Shown here: in pieces, positions 5,851 through 13,620 of the stretch
Numbering within the stretch: the first letter of the stretch is position 1
How the letters are laid out: each line of letters begins with the position of its first letter
Origin: a bacterium
Lineage (GTDB): Bacteria; UBA8248
Direction: 5' to 3'
Assembly: GCA_027622355.1 (NCBI GenBank)
Contig: JAQBZT010000031.1
Location: 1-15,201 of the forward strand
DNA length: 15,201 nucleotides
The notes under the pieces: generated by a model
Seen by the model: the letters and a program-made list of their open reading frames with translations, nothing else
The model's database searches: none
Told to the model about the DNA's origin: nothing
Made by a program: the position numbers and the translations under genes

Positions 5851-7434
5851 CTAAAATCCCTTGGCAATCAGGTTTTCCACCGGGGCGTAATTGTCCGTCA
5901 GGATCGGCCCCTCGATGCGAGCCGAAGGGGGCGCGACGCGCCCCGCGGCGATGTCGCGGTAGCGCGGCTCGGCGGCGAGTTTTTCCATGAGACGGCGGAG
6001 CCGCCCGGGCCGACTCTCCCGGAACGCAAAGAGGAGAATATTCTGCGGCACGGTGGGGGCGTTCGGGTCGGTGCTGAACACCACGACCTGCGGAAAAACT
6101 GCTTTCATCGTCCGGTAGACCGAGGCGTAAAGCGCGGCCCCCGGCCCGGCGCGGAAGGCGATGAGGTTGAGGAAAAAGGCCCCTTGCGGCGTGAGCCGAT
6201 CGCGCACCTCCTCGAAAAACTCGCGCGTCACGAGATGGGCCGGGATGTTCCGCAGCCCCCGGTAGGCGTCCCCCACGATGAAGTCGAATTTCCCCTCCGT
6301 CCGGCGGAGCGCCCGGCGGCCGTCTCCGGTCACGACGCGGAGCTTCGGGTACTTGCCCAGCCGGAAGAAGCGACGCCCCGCGGCCAGGACATCCGGGTCG
6401 ATCTCGGCAATGATGATCTCCGCTCCCGGCTGCAGCAGATGGAGCACCTTGGGCATGGTGAAGGCGCCCCCGCCGAGAAAAAACGCACGGCGGATCTCCG
6501 GCAGGGCCGCCGGGCCGAGCGAGAGAAAACGGGTGTACTCGAAATGCGTCGCGCTGTCGTCCCCTACCACCATCGCACCCTCGGGCTGAAAATCGAGGAA
6601 AAGCTGCCGCACGCGCCTCGTGCCCTGGACAGTCTCCGTGATCCGGAGGGTGTGGTACATGTTTTCGCGGAAATGAAGCACATCCGGGCCCTTTCCCGGC
6701 ACGTTCGGCGTTGCGGCCGCGCCGGTGAGCAGGGAGGCGCCGGCGAAATAAAAAATCCAGAGGGGAAGTTTCGTTCCCGTCTCGCCCTTCGCAAGATAAA
6801 GCCCGCCGCCGCCCACTGCGGCCAGCGCCAGGGCGGTCGCGAGAAAAATCGCGTTGAGTCCGAACAGCGGCACCAGAACGAAGCCGGTGAGAAACGTGCC
6901 CGCGATGCTCCCCACCGTGGACCAGGTGAAAAGATTTCCGGTGACGGTGCCGAGTGTCCCCTCTCCGTGGGCGGCGAGGCGGACGGCGAAGGGCGTCAGG
7001 GCGGCGAGCGCCACGCTCGGCGCGGCGAACAGCAAAAGGCCGCCCACCACCGGTCCCGTGCGGAGGCTGAAGGCGCTCTCCAGCAAGGGAAGTACCGCCA
7101 GCCGCAGGGGCGGGACCAGCGCCACGAGGCCGGCGCCCGCGATCATGAGCCCGTAGAAGAGCTTCAGGGAGGGATTCTTGTCCGCGAGGCGGCCACCCAC
7201 GGCATAGCCCACGCTCAGCGCCGCCAGGATGACTCCGATCATGCTCGTCCAGTTGAAGAGTGTGTTGCCGAAATGGGGCGCCATGACGCGCCCCGCCGCT
7301 ATCTCCAATACGAGAATCGAGCCGCCCGAGAGAAAAACGGAAAGGTAAAGATATGATCCGGCAAAATGCACCCCCTTGGATTTGGATTTGGATTCGGGTT
7401 CGGATCCAGGTGCATTCCGGCTTTTTCTTGCCAT
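5851..7434 (-). CDS. Membrane protein fused to a spermidine synthase-like (Rossmann methyltransferase-fold) domain
   Basis: A 527-residue two-part protein. Residues about 20-230 hold roughly six to eight membrane helices (YLYLSVFLSGGSILVLEIAAGR; MIGVILAALSVGYAVGGRLAD; GTVTGNLFTWSTVGSIAGTFL). The G-R-LAD block and E-I-A-GR match the fused MFS/spermidine synthase proteins of many proteobacteria. The C-terminal half has the nucleotide-binding motif FFLGGGAFTMPK, acidic IIIAEIDPDVL, VVTGDGR and FIVGDAYRG, then IPAHLVTREFF. The polyamine synthase DxxDP active-site motif is not seen, so true spermidine synthesis is doubtful; the role of these fusions is unknown. ATG at 7434 is chosen because GGGGAG lies six bases before it; an in-frame start eleven codons upstream at 7467 has no such site. 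It leads the unit ending in the dehydrogenase gene. Confidence 0.85.
   Translation of the reverse strand: MARKSRNAPGSEPESKSKSKGVHFAGSYLYLSVFLSGGSILVLEIAAGRVMAPHFGNTLFNWTSMIGVILAALSVGYAVGGRLADKNPSLKLFYGLMIAGAGLVALVPPLRLAVLPLLESAFSLRTGPVVGGLLLFAAPSVALAALTPFAVRLAAHGEGTLGTVTGNLFTWSTVGSIAGTFLTGFVLVPLFGLNAIFLATALALAAVGGGGLYLAKGETGTKLPLWIFYFAGASLLTGAAATPNVPGKGPDVLHFRENMYHTLRITETVQGTRRVRQLFLDFQPEGAMVVGDDSATHFEYTRFLSLGPAALPEIRRAFFLGGGAFTMPKVLHLLQPGAEIIIAEIDPDVLAAGRRFFRLGKYPKLRVVTGDGRRALRRTEGKFDFIVGDAYRGLRNIPAHLVTREFFEEVRDRLTPQGAFFLNLIAFRAGPGAALYASVYRTMKAVFPQVVVFSTDPNAPTVPQNILLFAFRESRPGRLRRLMEKLAAEPRYRDIAAGRVAPPSARIEGPILTDNYAPVENLIAKGF
7376..7405. repeat. Short in-frame hexanucleotide repeat tract
   Basis: Three exact TTGGAT units followed by the variants TCGGGT and TCGGAT, five units in all. 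On the coding minus strand this encodes an alternating Ser/Lys/Glu/Pro linker (about residues 10-20, SEPESKSKSK) just before the first membrane helix. The unit length is a multiple of three, so expansion would change linker length without shifting frame. Confidence 0.7.
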
Positions 7435-7470
7435 CGAACACTCCCCAATGATTGGCTTTGCGGACACCGC

Positions 7471-7499
7471 ACTTTAGGGCAGCCATCCGCCGCTCGCAA
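7471..7499 (-). promoter_or_regulatory. Candidate sigma-70-type promoter for the spermidine synthase-like/dehydrogenase unit
   Basis: Reading the minus strand, TTGCGA (7499-7494), a 17-base spacer and TAAAGT (7476-7471) match four of six bases in each consensus box. The start of transcription would fall about 30 bases before the ATG at 7434. It is in the gap between two divergent genes. Match quality is moderate only. Confidence 0.3.
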
Positions 7500-7591
7500 G
7501 CGGGGCTCCCGCCTGGATTTTTCGGTGCGATTGGGTCAAGAATGGGGCATCGTCTTCCATGGCCCACACCGAATCTTCACAGGAGCCCACG

Positions 7592-8353
7592 ATGGCCCGC
7601 CAAATCATCGACATCAGCACGCCCATCCGGAACAACACCTTCGACACCACCCCCGCCGACATCGTGTACATCCGGCACATCGAGACCGCCCGGAAGTGGT
7701 GCAACCAGTTCGGCATCGAGCTTTCCGACCTCCCCGACGGCCTGGGGGCGGCGGTGGAGCGCATCACCCTTCTCACACATACCGGCACCCACATCGATTC
7801 GGCCTACCATTTCGGCCCGATGAGCGAGGGAAAGCCCGCCCGGACGACCGACATGCTCGAGCTCGATCACTTCTTCTCCGACGCCTTCCGCCTCGACTTC
7901 ACCCACAAGAAGCCGGCCGAGAAGATCGAGTCCGGGGATGTCGAGGCCGCCCTCGAAAAGATCGGTTACACCATCAAGCCGAAAGACATCTGTCTCATTC
8001 ACACCGGCAACGACAAGTACTTCAACAGCCCGAAGTATCTGGAGATGCAGCCGGGCCTCACGCGCGCTTCGGTTCTCTGGCTGGTGGAGCGGGGCGTGAA
8101 GGTGATCGGCATCGACGCCTGGGGGATGGACATTCCCTTCTCCGTGATGGTGAAAGAGGTCAAAGCGGGGGTGAAGGGCGCCTTCTGGCAGGCCCACTAC
8201 GCGGGCAAGGAGAAGGAGTACTTCCAGATCGAAAAGCTGGGGCAGCTCGACAAAATCCCGCGCGCCCACGGCTTTCAGGTCACCTGCATGCCGGTCCTGA
8301 TCGAAGGCGCGAGCGGCGCCTGGTGCCGGGCGGCCGCTATCGTCGAGGACTAG
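7592..8353 (+). CDS. Cyclase-family metal-dependent hydrolase (kynurenine formamidase-like)
   Basis: A 253-residue cytoplasmic enzyme of the cyclase superfamily (PF04199), which includes kynurenine formamidase KynB, isatin hydrolase and related amide or cyclic-ester hydrolases. The metal-binding signature HTGTHIDSAYHF sits at residues 63-74 (H63, H67, D69, H73). FDTTPADIV near the start and AHYAG, FQIEKLGQLDKIP and FPV-like CMPVLIEGASGAWCRAAAI near the end match a subgroup of about 260 residues common in soil and marine proteobacteria. ATG 7592 is preferred over the in-frame ATG at 7559 because AGGAG lies six bases before it, and the protein then begins with the conserved IIDISTPI. It is divergent from the spermidine-synthase-like gene and lies 182 bases before the solute-binding protein gene, which suggests a shared catabolic job. 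The substrate is not determinable. Confidence 0.88.
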   Translation: MARQIIDISTPIRNNTFDTTPADIVYIRHIETARKWCNQFGIELSDLPDGLGAAVERITLLTHTGTHIDSAYHFGPMSEGKPARTTDMLELDHFFSDAFRLDFTHKKPAEKIESGDVEAALEKIGYTIKPKDICLIHTGNDKYFNSPKYLEMQPGLTRASVLWLVERGVKVIGIDAWGMDIPFSVMVKEVKAGVKGAFWQAHYAGKEKEYFQIEKLGQLDKIPRAHGFQVTCMPVLIEGASGAWCRAAAIVED

Positions 8354-8432
8354 GAAGACCGCACGGGCGGGAAGATTCCCCCGGATGGACCTTCCACGTT
8401 GTACCCGGCACTAAAAATCGACTAGATTGTCC

Positions 8433-8438
8433 TATATT
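8433..8438 (+). promoter_or_regulatory. Weak candidate -10 box (TATATT) upstream of the importer genes
   Basis: The 182-base gap 8354-8535 is AT-richer than its surroundings around 8405-8470 and contains TATATT, five of six bases to consensus, about 98 bases before the ATG. No matching -35 box was found at the right spacing. No other structure is evident in the gap. It may instead be read through from the cyclase gene. Confidence 0.2.
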
Positions 8439-8535
8439 CACCTGAATCGCAGTTTCACATCCGTATGATAAAACGTAGGGGCTTTCCCGTTCGGGAGACA
8501 GGCTTCCGTAGCGGAGAAAATTCAAGGGAGGGAAG

Positions 8536-10128
8536 ATGAAAATGAAACGGCTTGTTGCGGCTATCGCATGTATGGTTTTTCTGCTCGCCTTCGGGGTCTT
8601 CTCCGAAAGCGAAGCCGCCAAACGGGGCGGCACCCTGAAAATCGGGATTGAAGGTAACGTCGCCCACTTGGACGGCACCACCGCTCTCGGCACAATCATC
8701 AAGTTCTACCGGGAAACGATGGGGGCGGGACTGCTCACACTCGATGAGAACTACAAAATCGTTCCCGACCTCGCCAAGCGATGGGAAGTCTCCAACAACG
8801 GGCGCACCATTACGTTCTACCTGCACGAAGGAGGAACCTTCCACGACGGCACCCCGCTCGACGCCGCCGCGGTGAAGTGGAACTTTGACCTGTTCAGCGG
8901 CCGGGTGGTACCCGACTGGCTGAAAAAGGCCAGAGAGAAAAACCCCAAGCTCAAGTTCAACTCGAGCTACAAGCTCTACCTGTATCAAGTCACGAAAGCC
9001 GAGGTGGTGGACAAGTACACTGTCCGAATCCACCAGAGCGACGAAGGCAAGGCACAGACCCTCCCTGCGCTCGCCGGCTATTTCACGCGGCTGGTGCTGG
9101 TCTCGCCCACCGCCTACAACAGAAGCGTAGTTGATTTCAGAAAACATCCCATCTACGCGGGCCCCTTCAAGATGGTCGACTACAAGCCCAGACGCCATGT
9201 CATCATGGAGCGCCACAGCGGCTACTTCATGAAGAACCGGCCCTATCTGGACCGGATCGAAGTCTACTACATGCCCGATGCGACCCAGCGCCTGAACGCG
9301 CTGCGCACCGGACAGATCGACGTGATCCTCAACGTCCCGAAAGGGCTCGTCAAAACCCTGAAGCGGACCAAGGGCGTCGATATCTACACGGGCAAGGCGG
9401 GGACAACCTTCGCCTTCCCGGTCAACAATCAGCGCGGCCCATGGAAGGATATCCGCGTCCGCCGGGCGATGATCTGCTACGGCGTCAACCGCAAGCTTAT
9501 CGTCAAGACCGCGCTGCGCGGGCTCACCGTGCCTTGGGTGACTTTCTCGGCTCCCGGCTCGCCGGATGCCATCGACCTGTCGGCCGAGTGTCCCTTCGAT
9601 CCGGCGAAAGCCAAGCAGCTGCTCGCCGCCGCCGGCTTCGGCCCATCAAAGCCGCTGAAGTTCGTGATGACGATCAACAATACCGACCCGACCTTCGTCG
9701 AGATCGCGCAGATCATGAAAACGACCTACGCCGGGTTGGGCGCTCAAATGGACATCCGCGTTGTGGATCGGGCGACGTGGGTCAACATCTTCGTCCGCAA
9801 GCGGGTGGTGGACATGACCCTGCAGGACACGGTTCCGGTCCTCGACACCAACTCGAACAGCCACACCTTCTACTCGAAGACGTTTCTCGATTATTATATG
9901 ATGAAGGACAAGAAGCTGGACGCGATCGTCGATAAATGGCGTGCCACGATGGACTCCGCGAAACGGCGCGAGATCAGCCATCAGATGCAGCGCTACATGT
10001 TCGACAACATGTACTTCGCGGCCCTGGCCGGCTCGCCTTACATCCAAGCCGTCCGGAGCCACGTGAAGGGATGGGTATTCAGGAACAAAATGGTTTTCGA
10101 CTTTAAGGACACCTGGCTGGACAAGTAG
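8536..10128 (+). CDS. ABC importer solute-binding protein, family 5 (DppA/OppA-like)
   Basis: A periplasmic binding protein for peptides, nickel or other small solutes that delivers to the two permeases downstream. The 530-residue product begins with a Sec signal peptide (MKMKRLVAAIACMVFLLAFGVF, cleavage likely after residue 27, SEA). The cysteine at position 12 is too early for a lipobox, so it is probably soluble. RGGTLKIG opens the mature protein; DLAKRWEVSNNGRTITFYL followed by FHDGTPLDAAAVKWNFD is the family-5 signature, and YAGPFKMVDY, RTGQIDVI, DIRVRRAM and FDPAKAKQLLAAAGF are typical later blocks. AAGGGAGG precedes the ATG closely; a second ATG two codons on is equally feasible. Family 5 is broad: ligand could be dipeptides, opines, aromatic amides or metallophores. 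It is 34 bases ahead of the first permease gene, so co-transcription is likely. Confidence 0.93.
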   Translation: MKMKRLVAAIACMVFLLAFGVFSESEAAKRGGTLKIGIEGNVAHLDGTTALGTIIKFYRETMGAGLLTLDENYKIVPDLAKRWEVSNNGRTITFYLHEGGTFHDGTPLDAAAVKWNFDLFSGRVVPDWLKKAREKNPKLKFNSSYKLYLYQVTKAEVVDKYTVRIHQSDEGKAQTLPALAGYFTRLVLVSPTAYNRSVVDFRKHPIYAGPFKMVDYKPRRHVIMERHSGYFMKNRPYLDRIEVYYMPDATQRLNALRTGQIDVILNVPKGLVKTLKRTKGVDIYTGKAGTTFAFPVNNQRGPWKDIRVRRAMICYGVNRKLIVKTALRGLTVPWVTFSAPGSPDAIDLSAECPFDPAKAKQLLAAAGFGPSKPLKFVMTINNTDPTFVEIAQIMKTTYAGLGAQMDIRVVDRATWVNIFVRKRVVDMTLQDTVPVLDTNSNSHTFYSKTFLDYYMMKDKKLDAIVDKWRATMDSAKRREISHQMQRYMFDNMYFAALAGSPYIQAVRSHVKGWVFRNKMVFDFKDTWLDK

Positions 10129-10162
10129 CTCGTCCCGCGCCGGTAAAGGAAGATTCCATGCC

Positions 10163-11110
10163 ATGAGAACTTACATCGCCCGGAGGCTGCTGCTCCTGAT
10201 CCCCACCCTGCTCGGGATTACGGTCATCGTATTTTTCTCGATGCAGGCCATCCCCGGGGACCCGGTCGAGGTCTACCTCGGCAGCTTCTACGATGAGGTC
10301 ACTGCGCAATCGATTCGCGCCGAATACGGTCTGGATCAGCCGGTCGTTGTCCAATATGTCCGTTGGGTCGGCCGGCTGGTCCAGGGAAACTGGGGAAAGG
10401 AGGTCCTCTCCGGCGATTCCGTCCTCTCGCGGATATCGGATCGCATTCTGGTGAGCGGGGAACTCATCATCGGGGCCAGGATCGTGGCGCTGCTCATCGC
10501 CATCCCCGCCGGGATCGTTTCCGCCACCCGCCCCTATACGGCCTCCGACTACACGGCCATGACGGGCGCCATGATAGGCGTTTCGATACCCGAATTCTTC
10601 GGAGGCATCCTGCTCGTGCTCTTCTTCTCCCTCCTGCTGGGCTGGCTGCCTGTGCAAGGCTACCAGCCCTGGTCCGCGGGAATCTGGGTGCACCTCTCCC
10701 ACATGTTGCTGCCCATCTTCACCCTGGGATTCACGCGCGCGGGCATTCTCACCCGTCTCGTCCGGAGTTCCATGCTGGAGGTCATCAGCCAGGACTACAT
10801 CACAACGGCCCGGGCCAAAGGGGTCAGCGAGATTTTCATAATCTGCCGCCATGCCCTGAAAAACGCCCTGATCCCCGTGGTGACCGTGATGGGCCTCCAG
10901 GTGGGCTTCCTCGTCGGCGGAACCATCGTCGTCGAGACGGTCTTTTCGATTCCCGGGCTCGGCCAATACGGCATCTCCGCCATCGCCAGCCGCGATTACC
11001 CGGCTGTGATGGGGTTTATCCTGATTTCCTCGACGGTGTTCGTTCTGACAAACCTGATCGTCGATCTGACCTACGCCGTCCTTAACCCAAGGATCCGCTA
11101 TGGTTCTTGA
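10163..11110 (+). CDS. ABC importer permease, DppB/OppB-like
   Basis: One of two inner-membrane subunits of a Dpp/Opp-type importer. The 315-residue product starts with the standard first helix (RTYIARRLLLLIPTLLGITV) and FFSMQAIPGDPVEVYLG, followed by a periplasmic stretch ending in YGLDQPVVVQYVRW. Five more helices follow. The EAA loop that docks to the ATPase is DYITTARAKGVSEIF (about 212-226), and the C-terminal ETVFSIPGLGQYGISAI with RDYP is a hallmark of the DppB group. Length matches the family. An ATG five bases earlier is out of frame. It overlaps the next permease gene by 11 bases. No ATP-binding subunit gene lies nearby. Confidence 0.95.
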   Translation: MRTYIARRLLLLIPTLLGITVIVFFSMQAIPGDPVEVYLGSFYDEVTAQSIRAEYGLDQPVVVQYVRWVGRLVQGNWGKEVLSGDSVLSRISDRILVSGELIIGARIVALLIAIPAGIVSATRPYTASDYTAMTGAMIGVSIPEFFGGILLVLFFSLLLGWLPVQGYQPWSAGIWVHLSHMLLPIFTLGFTRAGILTRLVRSSMLEVISQDYITTARAKGVSEIFIICRHALKNALIPVVTVMGLQVGFLVGGTIVVETVFSIPGLGQYGISAIASRDYPAVMGFILISSTVFVLTNLIVDLTYAVLNPRIRYGS

Positions 11111-11999
11111 ACAGGAAATCATCCGCGTCGCCGTGCCCGAAGCAGAGGGCGCCACGGGTGACTCGGGAATGCTCAGCATCTTTTGGCGCAGGCTGCGGCG
11201 AAACAAATCCGCCATGACGGGTCTTTTCATCATTCTGATTCTTCTTTTCTGTGCCGCTTTCGCCAATTGGATCGCGCCGTTTTCCTACGAAAACCCCGCG
11301 GGCGAGGGACTTCAGTCTCCTTCTTGGACCCATCTATTCGGCACGGACGCCATCGGTCGCGACATGTTCAGCCGCGTCATTCACGGAACGCGCGTCGCTC
11401 TTTTCATCGGGCTGGGTTCGATCGTGCTGGCCTTCACGGTGGGCCTCCCCCTCGGAATATGCGCCGGCTACTACGGCAGCTGGTTCGACATGATCGTCAT
11501 GCGCCTGATGGACCTTCTCCTCGCCTTCCCGATCTTCCTGCTCGCCATCATGATCATGGTGATCCTGGGGCCGAGCACCTCCAACGTCGTCATCGCCCTG
11601 GCCATCGTCCGGATACCCATCTTCGCGCGCGTGGTGCGCGGAAGCGTTCTGGCCGTGAAGGAACTCGATTATGTAGACGGCGCCCGATCCATCTCGGTAT
11701 CCGACAGCCGCCTCCTGTTCCGGCACGTTCTCCCGAACTGTCTGGCTCCCATCATCGTCACGGCCAGCCTTTCGATGGCCTTTGCGATTCTGGTGGAAGC
11801 GAGCCTCTCCTTCCTGGGACTGGGCACCCAGCCGCCCACCCCGTCCTGGGGATTCGACCTGAAACAAAACCTCATCGCCCTCGAGGATACCGCCTCCATC
11901 ATCATCGCCCCGGGAATGGCCATTATGTTCACCGTCCTGGGATTCAATCTCTTTGGCGACGGACTCCGCGACGCACTCGACCCCCGCACCATCGAATAA
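11100..11999 (+). CDS. ABC importer permease, DppC/OppC-like
   Basis: The second transmembrane subunit, pairing with the preceding permease. The 299-residue product has a cytoplasmic N-terminus, a first helix (MTGLFIILILLFCAAFANWIAPF), the conserved HLFGTDAIGRDMFSRVIHGTRVAL, further helices (IVLAFTVGLPLGICAGYYG and others), the EAA loop KELDYVDGARSISVSD, then HVLPNCLAPIIV and the family end block EASLSFLGLGTQPPTPSWG. The final NLFGDGLRDALDPR is also standard. The start is ATG with AAGGA six bases upstream, inside the end of the previous gene, so translation is coupled. After its stop, 103 bases without a gene lead to the CoA-transferase A gene, where ATPase genes of a typical dpp operon would be expected. 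Confidence 0.95.
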   Translation: MVLEQEIIRVAVPEAEGATGDSGMLSIFWRRLRRNKSAMTGLFIILILLFCAAFANWIAPFSYENPAGEGLQSPSWTHLFGTDAIGRDMFSRVIHGTRVALFIGLGSIVLAFTVGLPLGICAGYYGSWFDMIVMRLMDLLLAFPIFLLAIMIMVILGPSTSNVVIALAIVRIPIFARVVRGSVLAVKELDYVDGARSISVSDSRLLFRHVLPNCLAPIIVTASLSMAFAILVEASLSFLGLGTQPPTPSWGFDLKQNLIALEDTASIIIAPGMAIMFTVLGFNLFGDGLRDALDPRTIE

Positions 12000-12063
12000 A
12001 AAGCCACCGCTGGATTTTTTCGGATCAATCCCGCATAAAATACCCTTTCCCCATCCGCGGCAT

Positions 12064-12082
12064 GAGGCCGGGCGCCGGCCTC
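12064..12082 (+). promoter_or_regulatory. Strong GC hairpin in the leader of the CoA-transferase genes
   Basis: GAGGCCGG, a GCG loop and CCGGCCTC form a perfect eight-base-pair stem ending six bases before the ribosome site AGAGGAG (12088-12094). It is not followed by a T run, so it does not look like a classical terminator. It could limit read-through from the permease genes, protect the downstream message end, or modulate ribosome access. The role is inferred from position only. Confidence 0.5.
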
Positions 12083-12102
12083 TTCGCAGAGGAGCTCTTT
12101 CC

Positions 12103-12810
12103 GTGCCGTCATCCCGCCCGCCCGCAAAAGGAAAGGTCTATCTCTCCTCCGCGGAGGCCGTCGCGGATATTCCCGACGGCGCCGTCATTTTGATCGGCGG
12201 CTTCGGCGGGGTGGGCGTTCCCGAGAATTTGCTGGCCGCCATGGCGGATCACCCCGTCCGCGGGCTGACGGTGGTCACCAACCACGCCGGATTCGGAGAG
12301 CGCGGCCTCGCGATGCTCTTCGGACAGGGGAAGGTGCGGAAGCTTATCTGCTCCTATGCGTTTCACAAAAACGCGTTCGTCTTCCGGGAACTCTACATGG
12401 CGGGAAAGATCGAGCTTGAACAGATCCCCCAGGGCACGATGGCCGAGCGGATACGGGCGGCGGGGGCCGGGATTCCGGCTTTCTACACACCAACCGGCAC
12501 CGGGACGGCGACGGCCGAGGGCAAGGAAGTGCGCCGCTTCGGGGAGCGCGAAGCCCTGCTCGAGCACGCCCTTCCGGGCGATTTCGCCCTCATCAAGGCG
12601 CACCGCGCAGACACGATGGGAAACCTCGCCTATCGCGGCACGGCAGCCAACTTCAATCCCGTGATGGCCGCTGCCGCCGCTGTCACCATCGCCGAGATCG
12701 AAGAGATCGTCCAGCCGGGAGAGATCGCGCCCGAGGCCGTGCACACCCCAAGCGTTTACGTGAACCGCATTGTTCAGGGAGAGAGCCTTGACCTCCGATC
12801 GGAAACTTGA
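12103..12810 (+). CDS. 3-oxoacid-type CoA-transferase, subunit A (family I)
   Basis: Alpha subunit of a heterodimeric family I CoA-transferase (AtoD, PcaI, ScoA group) that moves CoA from a donor such as succinyl-CoA or acetyl-CoA to an organic acid. The 235-residue product contains the CoA-binding GGFGGVGVPENLL (32-44), VVTNHAGFG, the block IELEQIPQGTMAERIRAAGAGIPAFYTPTG, and DFALIKAHRADTMGNLAYRGTAANFNP, all standard. GTG at 12103 is preferred: AGAGGAG lies eight bases before it and the length fits the family. The same frame is open upstream to 11953, but that portion overlaps the permease gene and has no domain content. It overlaps the B-subunit gene by 23 bases. Acetoacetate, 3-oxoadipate and other acids remain possible substrates. 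Confidence 0.9.
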   Translation: MPSSRPPAKGKVYLSSAEAVADIPDGAVILIGGFGGVGVPENLLAAMADHPVRGLTVVTNHAGFGERGLAMLFGQGKVRKLICSYAFHKNAFVFRELYMAGKIELEQIPQGTMAERIRAAGAGIPAFYTPTGTGTATAEGKEVRRFGEREALLEHALPGDFALIKAHRADTMGNLAYRGTAANFNPVMAAAAAVTIAEIEEIVQPGEIAPEAVHTPSVYVNRIVQGESLDLRSET

Positions 12811-13519
12811 CGACGAAACCAGGGCGCGGATCGCGGCGGCGGCCCTCTCGCCCGATGAGATGGCGCGCCGGGTCGCGCGCGCGATACCGGACGGCACCGT
12901 CGTCAACCTCGGGATCGGGAATCCCTCCCTGGTGTCGAACCACGTCTCCCTGGAGCGCGGGATCCTCTTCATGGCGGAAAACGGCATCCTCGGCATCGGC
13001 CCCCGGCCGCCGGCGGGTGAGGAGGACAAGGACCTCATCAACGCCTCGCGCGAACCGGTAACCACGATTCCCGGCGCGTCAATCTTCGGGCACGCGGAAT
13101 CCTTCGCCATGATCCGCGGGGGGCATGTGGACATCGCCGTCCTCGGCGCGCTGCAGGTATCGGCATCGGGCGATCTCGCCAACTGGACGGTGCCCGGCGC
13201 CGGCAAGGGAGGCATCGGCGGCGCCATGGACCTCGCCGCAGGAGCGCGGGCGGTCTACGCCATGATGACCCATCTCACGAAAGAAGGAGAATTCAAGATA
13301 CTCGATGCGGTCAGCTACCCGCTCACCGCGCGCGGGGTGGTGAAAATGCTCTTCACCGACATCGCGCTGATCGAGTTCACCGATGCGGGGCCTCTCCTCC
13401 GCGAGGTGGCCGAGGGGCTCTCCCCGGAGGACGTGCAGGCGGCGAGCGGGCCGGCGCTGCGCATCGCCGAGCCGCCGGGGATTTTGCCGCGTGCATCGAG
13501 CAGGCCGCCGCGCCCCTGA
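12788..13519 (+). CDS. 3-oxoacid-type CoA-transferase, subunit B (family I)
   Basis: Beta subunit carrying the catalytic glutamate. In the 243-residue product, E64 in FMAENGILGIGP corresponds to the SENG glutamate that forms the covalent thioester. MARRVARAIPDGTVVNLGIGNPSLV, the acidic loop AGEEDKDLINA, GHVDIAVLGALQVSASGDLANW and GKGGIGGAMDLAAGARAVYAMM are clear family blocks. TTG at 12788 is chosen because AGGGAG lies six bases before it; an in-frame TTG at 12770 and an internal ATG at 12860 are alternatives. Both overlap arrangements keep the A/B pair translationally coupled. The C-terminus past the usual conserved end (after RIAEPPG) turns into a low-complexity Arg/Pro tail, and another frame continues with sensible codons from 13480 to a stop at 13600-13602, which hints at a frame disruption. 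Confidence 0.88.
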   Translation: MTSDRKLDDETRARIAAAALSPDEMARRVARAIPDGTVVNLGIGNPSLVSNHVSLERGILFMAENGILGIGPRPPAGEEDKDLINASREPVTTIPGASIFGHAESFAMIRGGHVDIAVLGALQVSASGDLANWTVPGAGKGGIGGAMDLAAGARAVYAMMTHLTKEGEFKILDAVSYPLTARGVVKMLFTDIALIEFTDAGPLLREVAEGLSPEDVQAASGPALRIAEPPGILPRASSRPPRP

Positions 13520-13620
13520 TCGCGCGCGGCTTTACTTTCACCGCTCCGCCGGGGGATCATCTCACTTCCGGCATATTTTCTCGGAACACTGCCGCCGCCT
13601 GAATGAAAAGAGGAGCCATC

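Noticed and set aside
5816..7567. A 583-codon minus-strand open frame and a 505-codon plus-strand frame over the same stretch
   Set aside because: Both overlap the fused membrane/spermidine-synthase-like gene, which has coherent membrane helices and Rossmann motifs. The alternatives are Arg/Pro/Gly-rich without domains.
12001..12022. A T run (TTTTTT near 12016) after the permease C stop as an intrinsic terminator
   Set aside because: The preceding sequence offers only about three base pairs of stem, too weak for a terminator.
11953..12102. An upstream in-frame extension of CoA-transferase subunit A
   Set aside because: It overlaps the permease C gene, has no ribosome site or domain content, and the GTG at 12103 has a strong AGAGGAG at good spacing.
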